A DNA stretch of 64,000 nucleotides from Pseudonocardia sp. EC080619-01 (GCF_001420995.1 NZ_CP012184.1:4758501-4822500), one strand, 5' to 3'. Shown: positions 25,142 through 34,165, counted from the first letter of the stretch. Notes: generated by a model from the letters alone, not told the origin. Translations and numbers: made by a program.

Positions 25142-26128
25142 GTGCGTGCACGGGGCCGGGCGGCCGGACTGATGATCGGGATCCTCGCCGACGCGGTGCT
25201 GGGTGATCCCCGGCGCGGGCATCCGGTGGCCGGTTTCGGGACGCTCGCCGCAGGTCTGGAGCGGCGCCTGTACCGCGACTCCCGCGCCGCCGGGGCCGCC
25301 TACACGACGGTCCTGGTCGGCGGGACGGTCGCGGCCGGTGCGCTGGCCGAGCACGCTCTCCGGCGCGGTTTCCGGCGGGGTCCCCGGCACGGCCTGTGGC
25401 GCGGCGCGGCCCGCTCGCCGGCCCCGACGGTGTTCGTGACGGCGGCCGCGACCTGGGCGGTGCTCGGCGGCAGCTCGCTGGTCCGGGAGGGATCGGCGCT
25501 CGCCACCGCGCTGGACGCGGATGACCTCGCCGCGGCCCGCGCCCGGATCCCGAGCCTCTGCGCCCGCGACCCGGAGCTGCTCGACGCCGACGGGATGGCC
25601 CGCGCCGGCGTCGAGTCGCTGGCGGAGAACACCTCGGACGCGGTCGTCGGCCCGCTGGTCTGGGGCGCCGTCGCCGGGGTGCCCGGGCTCCTCGGCTACC
25701 GCGCCGTGAACACCCTGGACGCGATGGTCGGCTACCGGTCGGCGAGGTACGAGCGCTTCGGATGGGCCGCGGCGCGCCTCGACGACCTGGTCAACCTGGT
25801 CCCGTCGCGCGTGACGGCGGTCCTGACGGTCGCGCTGGCGCCGCTGGTCGGCGGCAGCCCGCGGGACGCCGCCCGGACCTGGCGCCGGGACGCCGCGGGC
25901 CACCCCAGCCCGAACGCCGGCCCGGTCGAGGCGACCGCCGCCGGCGCCCTGGGCCTGCGGCTGGGCGGGACGACGACCTACGCCTACGGCGTCGAGGAGC
26001 GCCCCGCCCTGGGCGACGGCGACCCACCCCGCGTCCCGGACCTGCACCGCGCGGCCCGCCTCTCCCGCCTGGTCGCCGCGGCAGCGGGGGTGGTGGCGGT
26101 CGGCGTGGCGTGGGTGCGGGCGGGGTGA
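25142..26128 (+). CDS. cobD: adenosylcobinamide-phosphate synthase, CobD/CbiB family
   Basis: 328 residues from GTG at 25142. CobD is a membrane protein attaching aminopropanol phosphate to adenosylcobyric acid. Diagnostic sequence: GILADAVLGDPRRGHPVAGF at the N-terminus, LLDADGMARAGVESLAENTSDAVVG-like region at about 155-180 (ESLAENTSD is the family hallmark), RYERFGWAAARLDDLVNLVPSR and AGHPSPNAGPVEATAAGALG. Several hydrophobic segments agree with membrane location. An earlier in-frame GTG at 25082 would overlap the divergent flavin reductase start, so 25142 is preferred. The cob cluster continues at 27.5 kb. Confidence 0.92.
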   Translation: MRARGRAAGLMIGILADAVLGDPRRGHPVAGFGTLAAGLERRLYRDSRAAGAAYTTVLVGGTVAAGALAEHALRRGFRRGPRHGLWRGAARSPAPTVFVTAAATWAVLGGSSLVREGSALATALDADDLAAARARIPSLCARDPELLDADGMARAGVESLAENTSDAVVGPLVWGAVAGVPGLLGYRAVNTLDAMVGYRSARYERFGWAAARLDDLVNLVPSRVTAVLTVALAPLVGGSPRDAARTWRRDAAGHPSPNAGPVEATAAGALGLRLGGTTTYAYGVEERPALGDGDPPRVPDLHRAARLSRLVAAAAGVVAVGVAWVRAG

Positions 26129-26282
26129 CCGGCTCCGGCGGACCCGGCTCCCGGCTCCCGGCTCCCGGCGCCCCGGCTCCCGGCTCCCGGCGACCCGGCC
26201 ACCCGGCGACTCGGTGGCTCGGCGGTCGGCGACTCGGGCCGTCCGTCGAGCGCGCGTCCCGGCCGAGGTGAGGGGGTTCCGT

Positions 26283-26310
26283 GGAATCGCTTCCTCAGGC
26301 AGCGATCTCG
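26283..26310. repeat. AATCGCT palindromic element, copy 1
   Basis: GGAATCGCTTCCTCAGGCAG followed by CGATCTCG: imperfect dyad with ATCGCT and AGCGAT arms. It shares AATCGCTTCCT and a trailing CTCGG with copy 2. Confidence 0.5.
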
Positions 26311-26454
26311 GAACAGGTCCTCGTGCCGTCGGTCCCGTGCCTGAGCGGTGGGGTATCGTCCGGGCCCTCGGGAGCGACCGGGCTCGTGCCCGGCAGACCG
26401 GCGGCGGAGCAGTCCGGACGTGGCGTCCCGCCCTCGTGGAGGGACGCACTCGGG

Positions 26455-26483
26455 GGAGATCGCTTCCTGAGGAAGCGATTCTC
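26455..26483. repeat. AATCGCT palindromic element, copy 2
   Basis: GGAGATCGCTTCC, TGA, GGAAGCGATTCTC: arms are reverse complements apart from one extra A. Related copies are at 26283 and inside the hairpin at 56101-56155. Confidence 0.55.
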
Positions 26484-26638
26484 GGTGAAGTGGTCCTGGC
26501 CCCCGACCGGGCCCTGGCCCTGGCCCTGGCCCGCCCGGCCCGGCCCGGCCCGCCTGCCTCCGGCGCGCCCGACATTCGACGTCGGCTCCTGGCCCGCGCG
26601 CCCGCGCGGCGCACGGTCGAGCGCCGGGGAAAGCCGGG

Positions 26639-27481
26639 TCAGGTCCCGCTGGGCGTGTGCTCGTCCCGGTCGGCGCGGGGTTCGTCGGCGGAGTAGCCGT
26701 CGCGGCCGGAGAGCTGGTCGCGCAGGCTGCCCCGGCTCTCGCGCCTCCCGCGTCGCTGCAGCATCTCCAGCCGGATGAAGATCCCCAGCGCGACGAGCGC
26801 GACCACGCCGAAGGTCAGCCACTGCAGGGCGTAGGAGAAGTTGCTGAACGGCGCGCCGCCGCCGGGCGGGGCGATCGGGATCGGGGTCAGCACCCCGGCC
26901 TGCCCCTCCTCCAGCGAGACGACACCCTCGAGCGGGGACGCGCCGGTCGCACCGGCGAGCGCCCGGGAGTCCGCCGCGTAGATCTGGTGGGTGCCGCCCT
27001 CGAGCAGCGGCGGGCGGCCCTGCGGGTCGCTCTCGTTCAGGCGCAGCCGTCCCTCGACGGTGACCTGACCGGACGGGGCCGGCGCGTACCCGGGGACGAC
27101 GCCGCCGTCGCCGGCCGCGACCGACCCCCGGTTGACGACGACGAGACGGCCGTCGGCGAGCCGCAGCGGTGTCAGCACCTCGTAGGCCGGGGCGCCGTCG
27201 ACGACGCGGAGCCGGACCAGCGTCTCGGCGTCGCGCTCGTAGGTGCCGGTCAGGTCGACGCGGCGCCAGATGTCGTCGCCGGACACGCCCTGGCCCGGCG
27301 GGACCAGCTCGGCGAAGGGGACCGCCGGCGTCGCGTCGGCGGCGGCGATGGCGCGGTTCTGCGCGTCCCGCTCGGCCTCCCGGTCGAACTGCCACGGTGC
27401 GAGCAACGTGTAGCAGAGCACCACGAAGGCGCAGACGACGCCGATGAAGGCGAGCCAGCCGGGCCGCAGCAGGAAACGCAC
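26639..27481 (-). CDS. SURF1 family protein
   Basis: 280 residues from GTG at 27481. Two membrane segments bracket the protein: FIGVVCAFVVLCYTLLAPWQ at about 12-31 and ALQWLTFGVVALVALGIFIR at about 217-237, with the periplasmic-side domain between, as in SURF1. WQFDREAERDAQN, WRRVDLTGTYERD and VNRGSV-type segments are family features. SURF1 assists insertion of haem a and assembly of cytochrome aa3 oxidase. It is divergent from cobQ with only 41 bases between starts. The ctaE-qcrCAB genes of the same respiratory chain lie about 31 kb away in this window. Confidence 0.9.
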   Translation of the reverse strand: MRFLLRPGWLAFIGVVCAFVVLCYTLLAPWQFDREAERDAQNRAIAAADATPAVPFAELVPPGQGVSGDDIWRRVDLTGTYERDAETLVRLRVVDGAPAYEVLTPLRLADGRLVVVNRGSVAAGDGGVVPGYAPAPSGQVTVEGRLRLNESDPQGRPPLLEGGTHQIYAADSRALAGATGASPLEGVVSLEEGQAGVLTPIPIAPPGGGAPFSNFSYALQWLTFGVVALVALGIFIRLEMLQRRGRRESRGSLRDQLSGRDGYSADEPRADRDEHTPSGT

Positions 27482-27522
27482 GCCGTCCAGGGTAGTCGGG
27501 GGGCGCGGGGATACTGATCGCC

Positions 27523-29082
27523 GTGGCTGCTGATCCTCCGGGCACCGACCTCACGGGTGCCGTGCTCGTCGCCGGTACGACCTCGGACGCGGGCAAGAGC
27601 GCGCTCGTCGCGGGGATCTGCCGGTTCCTGCACCGGCGCGGCGTCCGGGTCGCGCCGTTCAAGGCGCAGAACATGAGCAACAACTCCGTCGTCACCCCGG
27701 ACGGTGGCGAGATCGGGCGGGCCCAGGCCATGCAGGCGTTCGCCTGCGGGATCGCCCCGGGCGTCGACCTGAACCCGGTCCTGCTCAAGCCGGGCAGCGA
27801 CCGGACGTCGCAGGTCGTGGTGCGGGGGCGCGCCGACGGGCAGGTCTCGGCGCTGTCCTACCGGCACCGGACGGCCGCGCTGTCGGACGTCGTCGCCGCG
27901 TCGCTGGCGGAACTGCGCAGCCGCTACGACGTCGTCGTCTGCGAGGGCGCCGGCTCACCCGCGGAGATCAACCTGCGGGCCACCGACCTCGCGAACATGG
28001 GCCTGGCGCGCCGCAACGACCTGCCGGTGCTCGTCGTGGGGGACATCGACCGGGGCGGCGTCCTCGCGCACCTGTTCGGCACGCTCGCCGTCCTCGACCC
28101 GGCCGACCAGGCGCTCGTCGCCGGGTTCGTGATCAACAAGTTCCGCGGGGACCCGCGCCTCCTCGAACCGGGCCTGGAGCAGCTGCGGGTGCTCACCGGG
28201 CGGCCGACGCTCGGGGTGCTCCCGTTCGCCGAGGGGCTCTGGCTCGATGCCGAGGACTCGCTGTCCGCGGTCGCTGACGGCGTGCTCGGGAGCCCGGCGC
28301 CCCAGCGGGGCGAGCAGTGGCTGCGGGTCTCGGTGGTCCGGTTCCCGCGGATCTCCAACGCCACCGACGCCGAGGCGCTGGCCTGCGAGCCGGGCGTCGC
28401 CGTCCGGTACGTGTCCGAGCCGTCCCGGATCGCGGACACCGACGTCGTCGTCCTGCCGGGGTCGAAGTCCACCGTGTCCGACCTGGCGTGGCTGCACGCG
28501 TCCGGGATGGCGGACGCGGTGCGCGCGCACGCCGCCGCCGGGCGTCCGGTGCTGGGGATCTGCGGCGGGTACCAGATGCTGGGCCGCACGATCGCCGATC
28601 CGGACGGCGCCGAGGCGGAGGCGGGCACCGTCGTCGACGGGCTCGGGCTGCTCGATCTCGACATCGCGTTCGACCCGGTCAAGCACCTCGGCACGCCCAC
28701 CGCGACCGCCTGGGGTGAGCCGGTGACCGGCTACGAGATCCATCACGGCCGTGTCGTGCGCTCCGGTGACCCCGCGCTGGTCGACGGCGCCGGGGAGGGC
28801 TCCGACCGCGGCGGCGTGCTCGGCACGCACTGGCACGGCCTCGCCGAGAACGACGGGTTCCGCAGGCTGCTGCTCACCCGGCTCGCCGCCGAGGCCGGGC
28901 GGGACGGCTTCCGGGTGGCCGACGACACGTCGTTCTACGCCGAGCGGACCCGGCAGGTCGATCTGCTCGCCGACCTGGTCGAACATCATCTCGATACGTC
29001 CACACTTGAACATGTGATCGGACACGGAGCGCCGCCGGACCTCCCGGTGCTGGCGTCCGGTCTGGCAGCCTCACGCGGGTGA
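27523..29082 (+). CDS. cobQ: cobyric acid synthase
   Basis: 519 residues. It amidates four side chains of adenosylcobyrinic acid a,c-diamide using glutamine and ATP. The N-terminal MinD-like ATPase domain starts VLVAGTTSDAGKSALVAGIC and FKAQNMSNNS; CEGAGSPAEINLR and GDIDRGGVLAHLFGT follow. The C-terminal glutaminase has its nucleophile cysteine in GICGGYQMLG (about residue 346) and GYEIHHG with the conserved histidine. The GTG start at 27523 is followed by a typical VAADPPGTDLTGAVLVAGT. It heads a tight cluster: the next start overlaps its stop (GTGA). Confidence 0.95.
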   Translation: MAADPPGTDLTGAVLVAGTTSDAGKSALVAGICRFLHRRGVRVAPFKAQNMSNNSVVTPDGGEIGRAQAMQAFACGIAPGVDLNPVLLKPGSDRTSQVVVRGRADGQVSALSYRHRTAALSDVVAASLAELRSRYDVVVCEGAGSPAEINLRATDLANMGLARRNDLPVLVVGDIDRGGVLAHLFGTLAVLDPADQALVAGFVINKFRGDPRLLEPGLEQLRVLTGRPTLGVLPFAEGLWLDAEDSLSAVADGVLGSPAPQRGEQWLRVSVVRFPRISNATDAEALACEPGVAVRYVSEPSRIADTDVVVLPGSKSTVSDLAWLHASGMADAVRAHAAAGRPVLGICGGYQMLGRTIADPDGAEAEAGTVVDGLGLLDLDIAFDPVKHLGTPTATAWGEPVTGYEIHHGRVVRSGDPALVDGAGEGSDRGGVLGTHWHGLAENDGFRRLLLTRLAAEAGRDGFRVADDTSFYAERTRQVDLLADLVEHHLDTSTLEHVIGHGAPPDLPVLASGLAASRG

Positions 29083-31313
29083 GTTCGACGAGCACGGCCG
29101 GCACCACCCCCCGCTTCCCGTTCTCCGCCGTCGTCGGGCACGACGACCTGCGGCTGGCGTTGCTGCTCAACGCCGTCCACCCGGGCGTCGGCGGGGTGCT
29201 GGTGCGCGGGGAGAAGGGCACCGCCAAGTCGACCGCGGTGCGCGCACTGGCCGCCTTGCTGCCGGAGCACGACGTCGTCGACGGCTGCCGGTTCGGCTGC
29301 GACCCCGCCGCCCCCGACCCGGGGTGCCCGGACGGCCCGCACGCCGCGGAGCCCGCCGCGTCCACCCGGCCCGCACGGCTCGTGGAGCTGCCGGTCGGAG
29401 CCACCGAGGACCGTCTCGTCGGTTCCCTGGACCTGGAGCGGGCGCTGTCCGAGGGCCGCCGCGCCTACCAGCCCGGCCTGCTCGCCGACGCCCACCGCGG
29501 GGTGCTCTACGTCGACGAGGTCAACCTCCTGCACGACCACCTCGTCGACCTGCTGCTGGACGCGGCCGCGATGGGCCGTGCGCACGTCGAGCGCGACGGC
29601 GTCTCCGTCTCGCACGCGGCCCGGTTCCTGCTGGTCGGGACGATGAACCCGGAGGAGGGCGAGCTGCGTCCGCAGCTGCTCGACCGGTTCGGGCTGACGG
29701 TGGAGGTGCGGGCGTCGCGCGACGTCGCGACCCGGGTCGAGGTGACCCGGCGGCGGATGGCGTTCGAGGACGACCCCGCCGGGTTCACGGCCCGCTACGC
29801 CGGCGACGAGGCCGCGACCGCCGGGCGGCTGCGCGCCGCCCAGGAGCGCGTCGGGTCCGTCCGCGTCTCCGACCGGGAGCTGGAGCGGATCGCGTTCGTC
29901 TGCGCCCGGTTCGACGTCGACGGCATGCGCGCCGATCTCGTCATCACCCGCGCCGCCGCCGCACACGCCGCCTGGGAGGGCCGGACGGCGGTGACGGAGG
30001 ACGACGTCCGCGTCGCCGCCCGGCTCGCGCTGCCGCACCGCCGCCGCCGCGATCCGTTCGACGAGCCCGGCCTCGACGAGAAGGACCTCGACGAGGCCCT
30101 GCGGGACGCCGAGGACCACCTGGGCCCGGACGACGACCCCGACGACGGCCCCGACGACCCGGACGACGACCCGGACGACGACCCGGACGGCGGCCCGGAC
30201 GACGGGGGGCCCGGCGGCGACCAGGACCCGGGCGACGGCGGCCCCGACGGTCCGGGTGGCTCCGACGGCGGCGCCCCGGACGCACCCGGGACCGATCCCG
30301 GTGGGGCGGACGGATCGGGGACCGGTGGCGACCCGGCGGCGCCCCGCGACGACGCCGGCGGCGGCCAGGAGGGCGAGGAGGGCCCGCAGGGATCCGACGC
30401 CCCCGCACCGGACCCGGCCGACGGCACCCCGCAGGGCGGCGACGACGGCGAGGGCCGCGCCGTCGTCCTCGGGGACACCGCACGGCTGCGCCGGGCCACC
30501 GTCCGCAAGTTCACCGTCCCGGGCCTGGGCGCCGGCGCGCCCGGCCGCCGGTCGCGGGCCCGGACCGACACCGGCCGCGTCGTCCGCCCGACCGGTTCCG
30601 GCACGACCCGCGCCGCCGACCTGCACCTGCCCGCCACGGTTCTCGCCGCGGCGCCGCACCAGGCCACGCGCGGGCGCAGCGGGCCGGGCCTGCTCGTCCA
30701 CCGCACCGACCTGCGCCGCGCCCAGCGCGAGGGGCGGGAGGGCAACCTCGTGCTGTTCGTCGTCGACGCGTCGGGCTCGATGGCCGCGCGGAAGCGGATG
30801 ACGGCGGTCTCCGGTGGGGTGCTCGGCCTGCTCCGTGACGCCTACCAGCGCCGGGACAAGGTCGGGCTGGTGACGTTCCGGGGCCGCGCGGCGGAGCTCG
30901 CGCTGCCGCCGACGTCGTCGGTCCCGACCGCGCAGCAGCGCCTCGCGAAGCTGCGTACCGGCGGGCGCACCCCGCTCGCCGGAGGGCTGCTGAAGGCGCG
31001 CGCCGTGCTCGACGCCGAGCGCCGCCGGGACCCGCGCCGCCGCCCGCTGGTCGTGCTGCTCACCGACGGTCGTGCCACCGTGCCCGCCCGCGACGGCGGC
31101 GACCCGGTGTCGGACGCCCGCCGCGCCGCCGGTCTGCTGGCCGCCGACGGGGTGCACACCGTCGTCGTCGACTGCGAGGGCGGGCACGTCCGGCTCGGGC
31201 TGGCCGCGCCGCTGGCCGCCGCGGCCGGTGGCGAGCTGGTGACCCTCGACGAGCTGACCGCCGACAGCGTGGGCGACCTCGTGCGCTCCGCCCGCACCGC
31301 TCAGGCCGCGTGA
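29079..31313 (+). CDS. Mg/cobalt-chelatase-type AAA ATPase fused to VWA domain (ChlI/ChlD-like)
   Basis: 744 residues. The N-terminal AAA+ domain has Walker A GEKGTAKSTAV (about 45) and the DEVNLLHDHLVDLLL Walker B region (about 146-160), followed by GTMNPEEGELRPQLLDRFGL. A long acidic Asp/Gly/Pro-rich linker (about 345-450) leads to a VWA domain with a MIDAS motif DASGSM (about 562) and LTDGRATV. This fusion is the single-polypeptide counterpart of BchI plus BchD, and in the cob cluster it most likely powers cobalt insertion with a CobN subunit, not seen in this window. GTG at 29079 overlaps the cobQ stop. Confidence 0.88.
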   Translation: MSSTSTAGTTPRFPFSAVVGHDDLRLALLLNAVHPGVGGVLVRGEKGTAKSTAVRALAALLPEHDVVDGCRFGCDPAAPDPGCPDGPHAAEPAASTRPARLVELPVGATEDRLVGSLDLERALSEGRRAYQPGLLADAHRGVLYVDEVNLLHDHLVDLLLDAAAMGRAHVERDGVSVSHAARFLLVGTMNPEEGELRPQLLDRFGLTVEVRASRDVATRVEVTRRRMAFEDDPAGFTARYAGDEAATAGRLRAAQERVGSVRVSDRELERIAFVCARFDVDGMRADLVITRAAAAHAAWEGRTAVTEDDVRVAARLALPHRRRRDPFDEPGLDEKDLDEALRDAEDHLGPDDDPDDGPDDPDDDPDDDPDGGPDDGGPGGDQDPGDGGPDGPGGSDGGAPDAPGTDPGGADGSGTGGDPAAPRDDAGGGQEGEEGPQGSDAPAPDPADGTPQGGDDGEGRAVVLGDTARLRRATVRKFTVPGLGAGAPGRRSRARTDTGRVVRPTGSGTTRAADLHLPATVLAAAPHQATRGRSGPGLLVHRTDLRRAQREGREGNLVLFVVDASGSMAARKRMTAVSGGVLGLLRDAYQRRDKVGLVTFRGRAAELALPPTSSVPTAQQRLAKLRTGGRTPLAGGLLKARAVLDAERRRDPRRRPLVVLLTDGRATVPARDGGDPVSDARRAAGLLAADGVHTVVVDCEGGHVRLGLAAPLAAAAGGELVTLDELTADSVGDLVRSARTAQAA

Positions 31314-31326
31314 AGGGAGAACGACC

Positions 31327-31941
31327 GTGCCGCAGGGACAGGTGAGCGTCACCCCCGCCGACGGGCTGACCACCCGCCAGCGCCGCAACCGCCCGCTGCT
31401 GGTGGTGCACACCGGCGTCATGAAGGGCAAGTCGACCGCCGCGTTCGGGATGGCGCTGCGCGGCTGGAACCAGGGCTGGCCGATCGGCGTGTTCCAGTTC
31501 GTGAAGTCGGCGAAGTGGAAGGTCGGCGAGGAGGAGGCGTTCCGCGCCCTCGGGAAGCTGCACGACGACACCGGCCAGGGCGGGCCCGTCGAGTGGCACA
31601 AGATGGGCTCGGGCTGGTCCTGGACGCGCAAGCAGGGGACCGAGACCGACCACGCCGACGACGCCCGCGAGGGCTGGGCCGAGATCCGCCGCCGGATCGC
31701 CGACGAGCGGCACCGGGTCTACGTGCTCGACGAGTTCACCTACCCGCTGAAGTGGGGCTGGATCGACACCGACGAGGTCGTCGAGGTGCTGGCGAACCGG
31801 CCCGGGCAGCAGCACGTGATCATCACCGGGCGGGACGCGCCGCAGGCCCTGGTCGACGCCGCCGACCTGGTCATGGAGACGACGAAGGTCAAGCACCCGA
31901 TGGACGCCGGCCAGAAGGGGCAGCGGGGGATCGAGTGGTGA
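31327..31941 (+). CDS. cobO: cob(I)yrinic acid a,c-diamide adenosyltransferase
   Basis: 204 residues, complete CobO/BtuR length. The P-loop is HTGVMKGKSTAAFGMALR (about 29-46), with the adjacent lysine-serine pair that binds ATP in this family; VYVLDEFTYPLKWGWID and ITGRDAPQALVDAADLVMET are characteristic. It transfers the adenosyl group of ATP to Co(I) corrinoids. GGGAGAACGACC precedes the GTG at 31327, 13 bases after the chelatase gene, and its stop overlaps cobB (GTGA). Confidence 0.95.
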   Translation: MPQGQVSVTPADGLTTRQRRNRPLLVVHTGVMKGKSTAAFGMALRGWNQGWPIGVFQFVKSAKWKVGEEEAFRALGKLHDDTGQGGPVEWHKMGSGWSWTRKQGTETDHADDAREGWAEIRRRIADERHRVYVLDEFTYPLKWGWIDTDEVVEVLANRPGQQHVIITGRDAPQALVDAADLVMETTKVKHPMDAGQKGQRGIEW

Positions 31942-33314
31942 ACCCGACCCGGGCGGTCGTGGTCGCGGCGCCGTCGTCGGGCAGCGGGAAGACGACCATC
32001 TCCACCGGTCTGATGGCGGCCCTGAGCCGGCGCGGGACCCGCGTCGCCCCGTTCAAGGTCGGGCCGGACTACATCGACCCGGGCTACCACACCCTGGCCG
32101 CCGGGCGTCCGGGCCGGAACCTCGACGTCGTGCTGCAGGGCACCCACCGGCTCGCGCCGCTGGCCCGGCACGGGGCGGCCGGGGCCGACGTCGCCGTCGT
32201 CGAGGGCGTGATGGGCCTGTTCGACGGGCGGATCGCCGACGGCGCCGGATCGACCGCGCAGGTCGCGTCCGCGCTGGGAGCGCCGGTGGTGCTCGTCGTC
32301 GACGTGCGCGGGCAGTCCCGCTCGCTCGCCGCGCTGCTGCACGGGTTCCGGTCGTTCGACCCGTCCGTGCAGGTCGCGGGTGTGATCCTGAACCGGGTCG
32401 GCTCCGACCGGCACACCGAGGTGTGCCGGGCCGCGGCCGACGAGGTCGGCCTGCCGGTGCTGGGCGCCGTGCCGCGGCGCGCTGAGCTGGCCGTGCCCTC
32501 CCGGCACCTCGGGCTGGTCACCGCCGCCGAGCACGGGTCCGCCGCGACCGCTGCGGTGGACGCGATGGCGGAGCTGGTGGCGGCGCACGTCGACCTCGAC
32601 GCGGTGCTCGCACTCGCCCGGCCGCTGCCGGACGGCCCGGCGTGGGACCCGGCGGCCGAGACCGCCGCGGCGGGCCCCGTACCGGGTGCGGGGAAGCGGC
32701 CCGTCGTCGCACTGGCCGGTGGGCCCGCGTTCGGGTTCGGGTACGCGGAGCACGCCGAGCTGCTGGCCGCGGCCGGGGCCGAGGTGGCGGTCGTCGACCC
32801 GCTGCGGGACCCGTCGCTGCCGGACCGGACGGCGGCGCTCGTCCTGCCCGGCGGGTTCCCCGAGGAGCACGTCGGTGCGCTCGGGGAGAACGCGTCGCTG
32901 CGGTCCGGGGTGGCGCGGCTCGCGGCCTCCGGGGCGCCGGTGCACGCCGAGTGCGGTGGGCTCCTCTACCTGTGCCGGGACCTCGACGGGACCCCGATGT
33001 GCGGGGTGCTCGACGCGTCCGCCGCGATGACCCCACGACTCACCCTGGGCTACCGGGACGCCGTCGCCGTCTCCGGGTCCGCGCCGTTCCCGGCGGGTGC
33101 CCGGGTCGGGGCGCACGAGTTCCACCGCTGCGCCGTCACCCCGCGGGCCGGGGCGGCACCGGCCTGGGTGTGGCGCGGCGGCGAGCCCGAGGGGTACGTC
33201 GTGGACGGGGTGCACGCCTCGTTCCTGCACACCCACCCGGCGGGCGTCCCGGAGGCGGTGGCCCGGTTCGTCGCCGCCGCACGCGGGGCGACGACGGCGC
33301 CCGCGTCACCGTGA
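31938..33314 (+). CDS. cobB: hydrogenobyrinic/cobyrinic acid a,c-diamide synthase
   Basis: 458 residues from GTG at 31938. The N-terminal ATPase domain has PSSGSGKTTISTGLM (about 10-24), FKVGPDYIDPGYHTLAAGRP and VEGVMGLFDG; the C-terminal glutaminase has its cysteine in HAECGGLLYL (about 337) and the histidine in HTHPAG. It amidates the a and c side chains. In an aerobic pathway the substrate is hydrogenobyrinic acid, consistent with cobF here. The stop at 33312-33314 lies inside the first copy of a 21-base tandem repeat. Confidence 0.95.
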   Translation: MNPTRAVVVAAPSSGSGKTTISTGLMAALSRRGTRVAPFKVGPDYIDPGYHTLAAGRPGRNLDVVLQGTHRLAPLARHGAAGADVAVVEGVMGLFDGRIADGAGSTAQVASALGAPVVLVVDVRGQSRSLAALLHGFRSFDPSVQVAGVILNRVGSDRHTEVCRAAADEVGLPVLGAVPRRAELAVPSRHLGLVTAAEHGSAATAAVDAMAELVAAHVDLDAVLALARPLPDGPAWDPAAETAAAGPVPGAGKRPVVALAGGPAFGFGYAEHAELLAAAGAEVAVVDPLRDPSLPDRTAALVLPGGFPEEHVGALGENASLRSGVARLAASGAPVHAECGGLLYLCRDLDGTPMCGVLDASAAMTPRLTLGYRDAVAVSGSAPFPAGARVGAHEFHRCAVTPRAGAAPAWVWRGGEPEGYVVDGVHASFLHTHPAGVPEAVARFVAAARGATTAPASP

Positions 33315-33380
33315 GCAGCGCCCGCGTCGCTGTGACCGGTGCCTGCATCGCCGTGACCGGTGCCCGCGTCGCCGTGCCGG
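33297..33380. repeat. 21-nt tandem repeat at the cobB 3' end
   Basis: Four units at 33297-33317, 33318-33338, 33339-33359 and 33360-33380, approximately GYGCCCGCGTCGCCGTGACC with 2-5 differences each. The first unit overlaps the last codons and stop of cobB. The region between cobB and the next start (33466) is otherwise empty. Confidence 0.85.
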
Positions 33381-33465
33381 GGGCCGCGTCGCCCTGCCCG
33401 GGGGCTGCGGGGCCCCGGCCGCGGATCGGTGCGGTCCTGCCCCGGCGGTGCGTGCCGGGCCGGCC

Positions 33466-33849
33466 GTGACCACGGGGAGTCCGGACGGGCTCGTCGTCGG
33501 GATCGGGGCGCGGCCGGGATGCTCCGAGGACGCGGTGCGCCGGCTCCTGGACCGGGTCGCGGCGGGGCACGGGCTGGACCTGGCCTCCGCGGACGTCGCC
33601 ACCCTGGACCGGCGGGCCGGCGAGCCCGGCCTGCGCGCGGCCGTCGCACCCCGGGTGCCGCGGGGGTTCACCGCGACCGAGCTGGCCGGGGTCGTGGTGC
33701 CGCACCCCAGCGCGCGGGTCGCCGCCGCCACCGGGACGCCCGGGGTCGCCGAGGCGGCGGCGCTCCTGGCCGCGGGCCCCGGCGCGGAGCTCGTGGTGCC
33801 CAAGACCACCGGCACAGGCGTGACCGCCGCCGTCGCCCGCCGCCCCTGA
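33466..33849 (+). CDS. cobalamin biosynthesis protein, CobE/CbiG C-terminal domain
   Basis: 127 residues from GTG at 33466. GLVVGIGARPGCSEDAVRRL at the N-terminus, LASADVATLDRRAGEPGL and the C-terminal VPKTTGTGVTAAVARRP match the CobE / GbiG_C family, a small protein of the cobalamin pathway (the C-terminal part of CbiG in anaerobic organisms). Its exact step in the aerobic pathway is not settled. It is the last gene before a terminator at 33881-33947. The 151-base gap from cobB is filled by tandem repeats. Confidence 0.82.
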   Translation: MTTGSPDGLVVGIGARPGCSEDAVRRLLDRVAAGHGLDLASADVATLDRRAGEPGLRAAVAPRVPRGFTATELAGVVVPHPSARVAAATGTPGVAEAAALLAAGPGAELVVPKTTGTGVTAAVARRP

Positions 33850-33880
33850 CCCGCCCCTCGCCCCTCGGTTCCCCGCCCCT

Positions 33881-33947
33881 GTTCGCACGGAGTTTCTCCG
33901 CTCGCACGGGATCCGATCCCGTGCGAGGCGAGCGATCCCGTGCGAAC
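33881..33947. terminator. nested hairpins ending the cob operon
   Basis: The inner stem CTCGCACGGGAT / ATCCCGTGCGAG (33901-33912, 33916-33927) has a 3-base loop. An outer pair GTTCGCACGG (33881-33890) and CCGTGCGAAC (33938-33947) surrounds it, so alternative pairings are possible because CGCACGG/CCGTGCG occurs twice on each side. Confidence 0.7.
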
Positions 33948-34019
33948 CCGGGACGGAGGGAAGGGGATCCGACCCTGGCCGGTGGTGTGGGGTTGGCCTC
34001 CGTGGGGCGGACACGCATG

Positions 34020-34165
34020 CGTCGGTCGTTATCCTCGATCGTCGCCGTCGAGCGGGAACCCGGTGAGAGTCCGGGGCGGTCCCGCCGCCGTGACCGGGTC
34101 CGCGGGCCCGGGAGCCGGACCTCGCCGTCGGCGCGGAACCCACGTCCGGGCGCGGACCACCCGGG
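34020..34165 (+). promoter_or_regulatory. cobalamin riboswitch upstream of the uroporphyrinogen methyltransferase gene
   Basis: The conserved core of B12 riboswitches is visible: GAGCGGGAACCCGGTGAGAG, then TCCGGGGCGGTCCCGCC and CCGTGACCGGG, followed by a B12-box-like GGGAGCCGGACC at about 34109-34120. The box is more diverged than in the element at 37604. It sits directly before the TTG start at 34178, so cobalamin probably represses synthesis of the first corrin-branch enzyme. Boundaries are approximate. Confidence 0.85.

Larger units (their letters stand above)
26129..26638. other. gene-free region with tandem repeats and two AATCGCT palindromes
   Basis: This 510-base stretch between cobD and the SURF1 gene holds no credible gene. 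Bases 26143-26200 are runs of a CCCGGCTC-like octamer; 26510-26560 are CCCTGG and CCCGG repeats. Two short palindromes with the core ATCGCTTCCT lie at 26283-26310 and 26455-26483. The composition suggests expanding simple repeats in a permissive gap. Confidence 0.55.

Noticed and set aside
26129..26638. Small genes in the repeat-rich gap after cobD
   Set aside because: All frames there are composed of Arg/Pro/Ala low complexity with no ribosome sites or domains.
29324..30838. A long arginine-rich frame inside the chelatase gene
   Set aside because: It is the frame-shifted shadow of the AAA-VWA gene, with low complexity only.
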